A stretch of DNA of 63,662 nt. It comes from Marinifilum_A sediminis. Lineage in GTDB: Bacteria; Bacteroidota; Bacteroidia; Bacteroidales; Marinifilaceae. The notes beneath the pieces are model-generated. The model made no database searches and was not told the origin of the DNA. It saw only the letters and a list, made by a program, of their open reading frames with translations. Location: the NCBI GenBank assembly GCA_947496465.1, contig CANMCX010000018.1, positions 1 through 63,662 of the forward strand, read 5' to 3'. Every line of letters begins with the position of its first letter. Position 1 is the stretch's first letter. This document shows positions 44,163-49,485 of this stretch, one piece after another. Position numbers and translations under genes: made by a program.

Positions 44163-44461
44163 ATATTCTATTTTGGGGAAGCCAGTTTTGAAAATAAATG
44201 CCTTCCCCAACTTGGGGAGAGCTTGCCTGGAAAAAAGAGACCTTCCCCAAGTTGGGGAAACTTGAATCGAAAATAGAAGGTCTTCCCCAGCTTGGGAAAA
44301 GTATAAATTGAAATTAGGGAGGCTTCCCCAGCTTGGGGAAAGGTGAAATGAAATTAGAGAAGCTTTCCCAGCTTGGGGAAACTCAAAATTATTCAGGTTG
44401 GTCTTTCCCCAGTTTGGGGAAGAGCTTATGAGTTGGAATAATGTTTCCCCAATAAGGGGAA
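44163..44461. repeat. regularly spaced 17-bp palindrome array (40-bp period)
   Basis: Seven copies of TTCCCCARCTTGGGGAA-type palindromes start at 44203, 44243, 44283, 44324, 44364, 44405 and 44445. A degenerate half copy with TTGGGGAA (44163-44180) lies in register. The centre varies (AACTT, AAGTT, AGCTT, AGTTT, AATAA) while both arms are kept. The 23-24 base spacers differ from each other. A 109-codon minus-strand frame passes through the array only because it lacks stops. Not CRISPR by repeat length and absence of cas genes. Confidence 0.9.
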
Positions 44462-44477
44462 ATATCAAAAAACGATT

Positions 44478-45110
44478 TTAAACAGAGAATACTATCAGGC
44501 GATTATCAATGACAGTGTCCGAAAACCCGAATTCTTTTTGTATCCATTTGATGGTGTTTTTCTGATAAATGAATACATGAGTAGGATCATTTTTATAGTA
44601 CCAATCGGCAAAATCTATACTTTCATCGTAAATGTGGGTCATACAATACAGCTTTCCATTTGGTTTTAAAAGCTTCTTTAGCAGTTGAAACTCTTTGTGT
44701 GGAGTGTAAAAATGTTCTATCACCTCGCAGCAGGCAATGTAATCGTATTGATTTTCGAGTAATTCGGGATACGCATGAAAGTAAGGATCGTACTGAAGGA
44801 TTGAAAAATCATTATCGCTTAGAACCTTTGAGATGACAGGACCTGTACCTGCACCAAAATCCAAACCTATGTGAGATGGAGTGTAATCTCTTAAAATGGA
44901 TGAGGTAATAGGAGAGACGAAATTTTGATAGCCTTTGTTTTCTACATCGTTCTCATGTTTTTCATAGTGGTCGTACTCAATAGTAGCGTTGGGTAATAAG
45001 TTTTTGTCAGCAAATATGCCTGAACAAGATTTACATTGATAAAAGAGTTGTTTTTTGTTCTGATAAAAAACTTCTCCAAATCTGTTACATAAAGGACATT
45101 GTGCTGACAT
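44478..45110 (-). CDS. class I SAM-dependent methyltransferase with zinc-ribbon N-terminus
   Basis: 210 residues. It starts with the zinc-ribbon pair CPLCNRFG and CKSCSGIF. The methyltransferase core has IGLDFGAGTGPVISKVL (motif I), YDYIACCEVIEHFYTP and LLKPNGKLYCMTHIY, as in methyltransferases of the UbiG/SmtA-like class with bound zinc. The substrate is unknown. The palindrome array lies immediately after its stop. Confidence 0.85.
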   Translation of the reverse strand: MSAQCPLCNRFGEVFYQNKKQLFYQCKSCSGIFADKNLLPNATIEYDHYEKHENDVENKGYQNFVSPITSSILRDYTPSHIGLDFGAGTGPVISKVLSDNDFSILQYDPYFHAYPELLENQYDYIACCEVIEHFYTPHKEFQLLKKLLKPNGKLYCMTHIYDESIDFADWYYKNDPTHVFIYQKNTIKWIQKEFGFSDTVIDNRLIVFSV

Positions 45111-45137
45111 ATAAGCTTTTTTGAATTTAATATAGAA

Positions 45138-45365
45138 TTAATGTTTATTTACTGTTTTAAGATATAATTCTTCCACCTCTTGTCGTGCCCAAGCAGTTTT
45201 TCTTAAGAATTTAAGACTCGACTTAATGGATGGATCTTTCTTAAAACAATTGATATTTATTCGTTTTCCTAATTCTACCCAACCGTAGTAGTTTTCTAAG
45301 AACTCTACTATCTCGGCTAACTTTATTCCATGTAATGGATTGTTGTTTTGCTCTCTGTTTTCCAT
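45138..45365 (-). CDS. VF530-family small DNA-binding-type protein
   Basis: 75 residues with PLHGIKLAEIVEFLENYYGW, then GKRININCFKKDPSIKSSLK and FLRKTAWARQEVEELY. These are the full signature of the VF530 (DUF2132) family of small conserved proteins, where the KFLRKTPWAR-like block is diagnostic. Structure-based DNA binding has been suggested for the family. It is two bases downstream of the helicase gene and so co-transcribed with it. Confidence 0.9.
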   Translation of the reverse strand: MENREQNNNPLHGIKLAEIVEFLENYYGWVELGKRININCFKKDPSIKSSLKFLRKTAWARQEVEELYLKTVNKH

Positions 45366-45367
45366 TA

Positions 45368-46510
45368 TTAATATCCTTTGGTATCTATCTCTTTCGTATC
45401 AATAAGGTTGATTCTTTTCTTCATTTTTTTCTGAATCACTTTAAAGTGATGCTCGTCATCTTTGGTAACAAAAGCAATGGCTTCTCCTGGAGATTCTGCT
45501 CGTCCGGTTCTACCAATTCGGTGGATGTAATCCTTAGGAGAACGTGGCAAATCGTAGTTTACAACATAGGGCAAAAATTCAATATCAATACCACGAGTTA
45601 GCAAATCGGTAGCAACCAATACGCGAAGCTTTCCGGTTTTAAACTTTCGAAGATTTTCGGTTCGTGCTCCCTGGCTTTTCTTGCTATGAGTACTGGTGGC
45701 CTGAATTCCATTTTTACTCAATTTATAAGCAACAGCATCAGCTCTGTGTGCCGATGAGGTAAAAACCAATACTTGCTTTAAATTGTTGTGTTTGATTAAA
45801 TATCGCAAAAGCGGACCCTTTTTCTCTTCGGCAACAGAATATGCCAATTGATCGATTAAATCGATGGTATCTACTTCCGACTCAATTTTAATTACCTGTG
45901 GGTTCTTTAAAAGAACCTGATTTACATCTTCTACATTTTTGCTAAGCGTAGCCGAGAATAGCATGTTTTGGCGTTTCTTTGGCAAAAGTGCAAATATGCG
46001 ATTCATTTCATCCTGAAACCCCATATTTAGCATCTTGTCGGCCTCGTCCAAAACCAATGCTTCAATTTCTGTTAAGTGTACAGCATTTGAGTCTACTAAT
46101 TCTAACAATCTACCGGGTGTGGCAACCAAAATGTCAACATTCTGCATGGCTTTCATCTGTGGATTAATTGAAACACCACCATGTACTGCTAAACATTTAA
46201 TAGGATCGGAAAGGGCAGAGGAGAATTGTTGAAATACCTCAAGCACCTGTGCCGCCAATTCTCGTGTAGGTACTAATACCAATGTCTTGATATGTCTGTT
46301 TTTTGAAATGCTTCCTCCCTGAAGATTTGTAAGGATTGGTAAAACGTAACTTGCCGTTTTTCCGGAACCGGTTTTGGCAATACCCAACACATCTTTTTTG
46401 TTAAGAATAGCAGGTATTGCTTCTTTTTGAATAGGGTATGCTTCGGTGTATGATTGTTTGGCAAGTGCTTTTTGTAATGAAGAAGCCAAGCCTAAAGAGG
46501 TAAAAGACAT
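45368..46510 (-). CDS. DEAD-box RNA helicase (RhlE-like)
   Basis: 380 residues, the two RecA-like domains without a long tail. Motifs: Q-motif TEAYPIQKEAIPAIL, motif I AKTGSGKTASY, PTRELAAQ, motif II VLDEADKML, motif III FSATLS, motif V ATDLLTRGID and motif VI YIHRIGRTGRAE. It unwinds short RNA duplexes in ribosome assembly or RNA decay. Co-transcribed with the VF530 gene. Confidence 0.93.
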   Translation of the reverse strand: MSFTSLGLASSLQKALAKQSYTEAYPIQKEAIPAILNKKDVLGIAKTGSGKTASYVLPILTNLQGGSISKNRHIKTLVLVPTRELAAQVLEVFQQFSSALSDPIKCLAVHGGVSINPQMKAMQNVDILVATPGRLLELVDSNAVHLTEIEALVLDEADKMLNMGFQDEMNRIFALLPKKRQNMLFSATLSKNVEDVNQVLLKNPQVIKIESEVDTIDLIDQLAYSVAEEKKGPLLRYLIKHNNLKQVLVFTSSAHRADAVAYKLSKNGIQATSTHSKKSQGARTENLRKFKTGKLRVLVATDLLTRGIDIEFLPYVVNYDLPRSPKDYIHRIGRTGRAESPGEAIAFVTKDDEHHFKVIQKKMKKRINLIDTKEIDTKGY

Positions 46511-46682
46511 GATATTTTTATTCTGATTGTTATGATGAGTTATTTTAAGGGCACTAAGTTACGGCAAATAAAGCTCAACTAATCATGAATCAAGAAAAAC
46601 ACTCTATCATGTAGGTTAAAATATTCTACTTTTATTTTTAATAAAGGAATTGTTTTCTGTCTTAAAGGGGATGTTTTTAGAT

Positions 46683-46710
46683 AAAAAAAGAGGTTGCGTA
46701 GTTGGCAACC
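46683..46710 (-). terminator. terminator of the peptide gene cluster
   Basis: On the minus strand GGTTGC (46705-46710) pairs with GCAACC (46692-46697) and runs into CTCTTTTTTT. It lies just beyond the last peptide gene (46738) and closes the cluster. Confidence 0.8.
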
Positions 46711-46737
46711 CCGAGAGAATAAGTGTTCTTAAAAATC

Positions 46738-46893
46738 TTAATCGTAGATTCTCATACAAACACCGCCATCGCAATAATACCCGCCAGGGCAATCTTCGTG
46801 CCAGTCACAAAAAGGATGGGCACCACCTTTAACATTTTGTTGTTCTTTTTTACTCAATTCTTTTGCTCCAACTAGTTTTTCTAAATTTTTCAT
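46738..46893 (-). CDS. GG-leader Cys-rich peptide 1
   Basis: 51 residues. The 24-residue leader starts MKNLEKLVGAKELS and ends KKEQQNVKGG. The predicted mature part begins AHPF and carries four Cys as C-x5-C-x5-C-x4-C (CDWHEDCPGGYYCDGGVC). The gene was read directly on the minus strand. Upstream of the start stands ATTGTAACA, shared with peptide 2. It is the last gene of the cluster, before the terminator. The mature product is probably exported and disulfide-bonded (inference). Confidence 0.85.
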   Translation of the reverse strand: MKNLEKLVGAKELSKKEQQNVKGGAHPFCDWHEDCPGGYYCDGGVCMRIYD

Positions 46894-46955
46894 AGTGTTA
46901 CAATTTAATTTTGAGTTATTTTTGAACTTAAATCCTTTTGGTTTTGTGATTAGAT

Positions 46956-47126
46956 TTAATCAATAAGTGGTTTTAGCTTTATTGGTAGACATACATGCCC
47001 ATCACAAAATTCATCGGCTCTGCATTGAGAATCTGAAGTACATGGTTCATGTCTACCACCTTTAATAATTTGTTGCTCTTTTTTATTAAGCTTTTTTGCG
47101 CCTGTTAAATTTTCTAAATTTTTCAT
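46956..47126 (-). CDS. GG-leader Cys-rich peptide 2
   Basis: 56 residues. The leader ends KKEQQIIKGG; the predicted mature part starts RHEP and holds CTSDSQCRADEFCDGHVC, spacing 5-5-4. The usual CP after the second Cys is CR here, the only such change among the C-x5-C-x5-C-x4-C members. The C-terminus is basic and hydrophobic (LPIKLKPLID). Separated from peptide 1 by 62 bases. Confidence 0.85.
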   Translation of the reverse strand: MKNLENLTGAKKLNKKEQQIIKGGRHEPCTSDSQCRADEFCDGHVCLPIKLKPLID

Positions 47127-47194
47127 TCTGTTACAATTTAAATTAAGTTGAATCTTTGATTTTTAGCAAGATTTTAATTTTTTAGCTTTAATTA

Positions 47195-47407
47195 TTATGG
47201 TTCTAATCCACCATTACCTCCGCCGCCACCACCACCAGAACCACCAGAGTTCGGATCATCAGGTACACAGAATATTCCTTCACAATGTTGTCCTTCGGGA
47301 CATTCGGGATCGGATCCGCAGAATGAACCAGAAAAACCACCTTTAACATTTAATTGTTCATTTTTGCTCAGATGTTTAGTTCCGGTTAAATTTTCTAAAT
47401 TTTTCAT
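47195..47407 (-). CDS. GG-leader Cys-rich peptide 3 with Gly-rich tail
   Basis: 70 residues. The leader ends KNEQLNVKGG. The core CGSDPECPEGQHCEGIFC keeps 5-5-4 spacing. It is followed by a long flexible tail with a Ser/Gly run and NGGLEP, which only peptide 10 also shows in part (Gly/Asn tail). The Gly run may be a linker or anchor point. A palindrome ATCCTGA-AAT-TCAGGAT lies just upstream of the start (about 47422-47438). Confidence 0.88.
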   Translation of the reverse strand: MKNLENLTGTKHLSKNEQLNVKGGFSGSFCGSDPECPEGQHCEGIFCVPDDPNSGGSGGGGGGGNGGLEP

Positions 47408-47461
47408 TGTTTTAATTTTATATCCTGAAATTCAGGATGGGTTTGAAAATAGACAATCAAT

Positions 47462-47632
47462 TTAAACTGGAATTGGAAGGCAAATACCAAGGTCTATTAC
47501 ACAGCCTTGCCCTTCAGGACAGCTTTGATCATCAATACACTTAGGATCTTCTGTCCATTGACCACCTTTAATATTTTGTTGTTCCTTTTTGTCTAGTGAT
47601 TTGGCACCATTTAGTCTTTCTAAATTTTTCAT
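47462..47632 (-). CDS. GG-leader Cys-rich peptide 4
   Basis: 56 residues. The leader ends KKEQQNIKGG; the mature part starts QWTEDPK. The core CIDDQSCPEGQGCVIDLGIC has spacing 5-5-6, so the last loop is two residues longer than in the siblings. The C-terminus is neutral (LPIPV). The inverted regulatory element at 47661-47691 stands about 30 bases upstream. Confidence 0.85.
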   Translation of the reverse strand: MKNLERLNGAKSLDKKEQQNIKGGQWTEDPKCIDDQSCPEGQGCVIDLGICLPIPV

Positions 47633-47660
47633 TTGTTTAAAAAATAATGGTTTTTTTCAT

Positions 47661-47691
47661 CTTGAACATCTACACCGTCAAGGTTTCGGTT
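47661..47691 (-). promoter_or_regulatory. inverted upstream element, copy A (before peptide 4)
   Basis: Read on the minus strand: ACCGAAACCTTGACGGTG, then TAGATG, then TTCAAG. CTTGA and TCAAG are inverted arms 12 bases apart. It lies 29 bases before the start codon and shares the ACCGAAAYCTTGACGG word with copies B and C. Confidence 0.65.
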
Positions 47692-47723
47692 TTAATTTAA
47701 ATGCAATATTATCAGTATTCTTA

Positions 47724-47900
47724 TTACCTTCTGCTACACCAGTCTCTGCAATTGGGTGGTGCAACTCTTATGCAGCGCTCGTAGGTCATATATTGCAATC
47801 CCATATCTGCACATGACATTGGTACTTCTCCTCCAGTAACACGTACTTGATCTTTTTTACTCAGAATTTTGATTCCTGTTAAGTTTTCTAAATTTTTCAT
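47724..47900 (-). CDS. GG-leader Cys-rich peptide 5 (divergent scaffold)
   Basis: 58 residues. The leader is recognisable (MKNLENLTGIKILSKKDQ) but ends VRVTGG instead of IKGG. The mature part begins EVPM and has four Cys with spacing 12-7-3 (Cys at core positions 6, 19, 27, 31) and two Arg at the end. This is a different cysteine framework from all its neighbours, though the leader is shared. It follows peptide 6 by only 17 bases and so shares its transcript. Confidence 0.82.
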   Translation of the reverse strand: MKNLENLTGIKILSKKDQVRVTGGEVPMSCADMGLQYMTYERCIRVAPPNCRDWCSRR

Positions 47901-47917
47901 TGCTTTGATTTTTTAAA

Positions 47918-48076
47918 TTAAAATTCTGGCATGTGAAGTTCACAAACTCCCTTGATACAAATACCCCATGGAGGACAAGTTCCATCAGCATTACACTGCA
48001 TTTTTCCACCTTTAATGTTTTGTTGTACTCTTTTGTTAAGAGTTTTGACACCTGTTAGATTTTCTAAATTTTTCAT
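47918..48076 (-). CDS. GG-leader Cys-rich peptide 6
   Basis: 52 residues. The leader ends VQQNIKGG, and the core CNADGTCPPWGICIKGVC has spacing 5-5-4. It is closely related to peptide 8 (both start with xxxCNADGTCP), so the two are recent duplicates with different C-termini (ELHMPEF here). Confidence 0.85.
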   Translation of the reverse strand: MKNLENLTGVKTLNKRVQQNIKGGKMQCNADGTCPPWGICIKGVCELHMPEF

Positions 48077-48100
48077 TGGTTAAAAATTATAAATATTGTT

Positions 48101-48165
48101 CTTGAATATTAAGTACCGTCAAGATTTCGGTTTTAATTTCTACAAGAGAAAAATTATACTTGTAG
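48101..48165 (-). promoter_or_regulatory. inverted upstream element, copy B, with outer hairpin
   Basis: Minus strand: CTTGTAG...CTACAAG hairpin (48140-48165), then ACCGAAATCTTGACGGTAC, then TTCAAG (arms CTTGA/TCAAG). It lies 24 bases before peptide 6. The combination of outer hairpin and inner inverted arms is also in copy C. Confidence 0.65.
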
Positions 48166-48241
48166 GAAATGTTGTTTTTAGGATTTATTACTTATGGAAA
48201 CAATTAAAATCTCCACAATAAATTTGGTTTATATTATTGCT

Positions 48242-48403
48242 TTAATTAGGACGTTCTGGTGGTTTTAATTTACAATGTCCTTTTTCACAATAATACCTTT
48301 CTGGACATATTTCTATACAATTATGATATGCACCACCCTTAATGTTAAGTTGTTCATTTTTACTAAGTTGTTTGGCACTATTAAGATTTTTTAAATTTTT
48401 CAT
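48242..48403 (-). CDS. GG-leader Cys-rich peptide 7
   Basis: 53 residues. The leader starts MKNLKNLNSAKQLS and ends KNEQLNIKGG. The core CIEICPERYYCEKGHC has spacing 3-5-4, with the first loop two residues shorter. The tail is Lys/Pro-rich (KLKPPERPN). The His and extra aromatic residues set its core apart. Confidence 0.85.
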   Translation of the reverse strand: MKNLKNLNSAKQLSKNEQLNIKGGAYHNCIEICPERYYCEKGHCKLKPPERPN

Positions 48404-48428
48404 TGGTTAAAAGCAATACGTTTTAGAT

Positions 48429-48496
48429 CTTGAACATTTATATACCGTCAAGATTTCGGTTTTAATTCCTACAAGTGAAGGCTTATCACTTGTAGG
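48429..48496 (-). promoter_or_regulatory. inverted upstream element, copy C, with outer hairpin
   Basis: Minus strand: an 11-bp hairpin CCTACAAGTGA/TCACTTGTAGG (48468-48496), then ACCGAAATCTTGACGGTATA, then TTCAAGA. Inner arms are CTTGA/TCAAG. It lies 26 bases before peptide 7. Confidence 0.7.
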
Positions 48497-48580
48497 AAAT
48501 GTAAGTTTTTTGATTTTTTTATGGTAATAACTACTATGGTTCTTTATAGTAGCTAATCAACTGTAAAAATCGAATTGATA

Positions 48581-48736
48581 TTATTCAAGTAGGTATCTTT
48601 CACATGCACCGTTAATACAGGTCCATCCTGTTGGGCATGTGCCATCTGCATTACATTGTCTTTTTCCACCTTTAATACTTTGTTGTTCTTTTTTGCCAAG
48701 TGTTTTGGCTCCTCTTAGGTTCTCTAAATTTTTCAT
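48581..48736 (-). CDS. GG-leader Cys-rich peptide 8
   Basis: 51 residues. The leader starts MKNLENLRGAKTLG and ends KKEQQSIKGG; the core CNADGTCPTGWTCINGAC has spacing 5-5-4. It shares its first loop exactly with peptide 6. The C-terminus is ERYLLE. Confidence 0.85.
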   Translation of the reverse strand: MKNLENLRGAKTLGKKEQQSIKGGKRQCNADGTCPTGWTCINGACERYLLE

Positions 48737-48765
48737 TTTGTATAAATTTAAAATGTAGTTTTTAG

Positions 48766-48798
48766 CCTGAACATTTTGAAACTGTCAGGCATTCAGTT
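48766..48798 (-). promoter_or_regulatory. inverted upstream element, copy D (covaried arms)
   Basis: Minus strand: GAATGCCTGACAGT, then TTCAAAATG, then TTCAGG. Here the arms are CCTGA/TCAGG: both changed relative to CTTGA/TCAAG in copies A-C, so pairing is kept. It lies 30 bases before peptide 8. Confidence 0.65.
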
Positions 48799-48815
48799 CT
48801 GTTTATTTGGTGTAT

Positions 48816-48968
48816 TTATTCTATACTGTATTGACAAACACCATTTATACATTTCATTAATCCAGGGCAGGAATAATCAGGTCTACAATCAATTTGACCA
48901 CCTTTTATGGCTTGTTGCTCATGCTTACTAAGCACTTTGGCTTTTGTGAATTCTTTTAAATTTTTCAT
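48816..48968 (-). CDS. GG-leader Cys-rich peptide 9
   Basis: 50 residues. The leader MKNLKEFTKAKVLSKHEQ then AIKGG is more diverged. The core CRPDYSCPGLMKCINGVC has spacing 5-5-4. Seventeen bases after peptide 10, without its own upstream element, so it is cotranscribed. Confidence 0.85.
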   Translation of the reverse strand: MKNLKEFTKAKVLSKHEQQAIKGGQIDCRPDYSCPGLMKCINGVCQYSIE

Positions 48969-48985
48969 AGGGCTTAATTGTTGAT

Positions 48986-49231
48986 TTATAAATTAGGATC
49001 AATGTGTATTGGTCCTTCAGGATTTCCGCAATTATTTCCGTTGCTACCACTACCAGTATTGTTCGGAACGCAAGTTCCATTCTCACAATGTTGTCCTGTT
49101 GGACAATAGCCAACTCCATCTTCCATTTGACATGCCGATGGAATGTAATGTGATATTAAACCACCTTTTACATTTTGTTGCTCTGTTTTTGTAAGTGATT
49201 TTACTCCTAATTGATTTTGTAATTTTTTCAT
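48986..49231 (-). CDS. GG-leader Cys-rich peptide 10 with long Gly/Asn tail
   Basis: 81 residues from the ATG at 49231, where the leader begins MKKLQNQLG; an in-frame ATG at 49240 adds three residues. The leader ends KTEQQNVKGG. The core CQMEDGVGYCPTGQHCENGTC has spacing 8-5-4. The tail GSGSNGNNCGNPEG contains a fifth Cys, so an unpaired thiol or intermolecular disulfide is possible. Largest peptide of the set. Confidence 0.88.
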   Translation of the reverse strand: MKKLQNQLGVKSLTKTEQQNVKGGLISHYIPSACQMEDGVGYCPTGQHCENGTCVPNNTGSGSNGNNCGNPEGPIHIDPNL

Positions 49232-49261
49232 GATATTCATTTAAAATAATTGATAGATGAT

Positions 49262-49429
49262 TTATAAATCTTCGGCGAAGAGTTCACAGGTATAATTGAT
49301 GCAAATAGTTCCTGGAGGGCATGTCATTCCTGGAAAGCACTTGAATGGAGTTAGTGAACCACCTTTGATTGATTGTTGCTCTTTTTTGTCTAGTTTTTTA
49401 GCGTTTACTAATGTTTTTAAATTTTTCAT
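49262..49429 (-). CDS. GG-leader Cys-rich peptide 11
   Basis: 55 residues. The leader starts MKNLKTLVNAKKLD and ends KKEQQSIKGG. The core CFPGMTCPPGTICINYTC has spacing 5-5-4 and the C-terminus is acidic (ELFAEDL). First peptide gene after the VKOR-thioredoxin gene, with element copy E in between. Confidence 0.85.
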   Translation of the reverse strand: MKNLKTLVNAKKLDKKEQQSIKGGSLTPFKCFPGMTCPPGTICINYTCELFAEDL

Positions 49430-49453
49430 TCTGTAAATTTTAAGTGTAATTTT

Positions 49454-49485
49454 CCTGAATATTTAAAGCCCGTCGGAAATTCGGT
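49454..49485 (-). promoter_or_regulatory. inverted upstream element, copy E (before peptide 11)
   Basis: Minus strand: ACCGAATTTCCGACGGGC, then TTTAAATA, then TTCAGG. The right arm TCAGG matches copy D, while the left arm reads TCCGA, so pairing is imperfect. It fills the gap between the oxidase gene stop and peptide 11. Confidence 0.55.

Noticed and set aside
44163..44461. CRISPR array
   Set aside because: Repeats are 17-bp full palindromes with variable centres, spacers are only 23-24 bp, and there are no cas genes in the window.
44139..44468. 109-codon minus-strand frame over the palindrome array
   Set aside because: The apparent protein repeats (WGSLP, FPQAGK-like) come from the palindromes read in changing frames with no fold or start signal.
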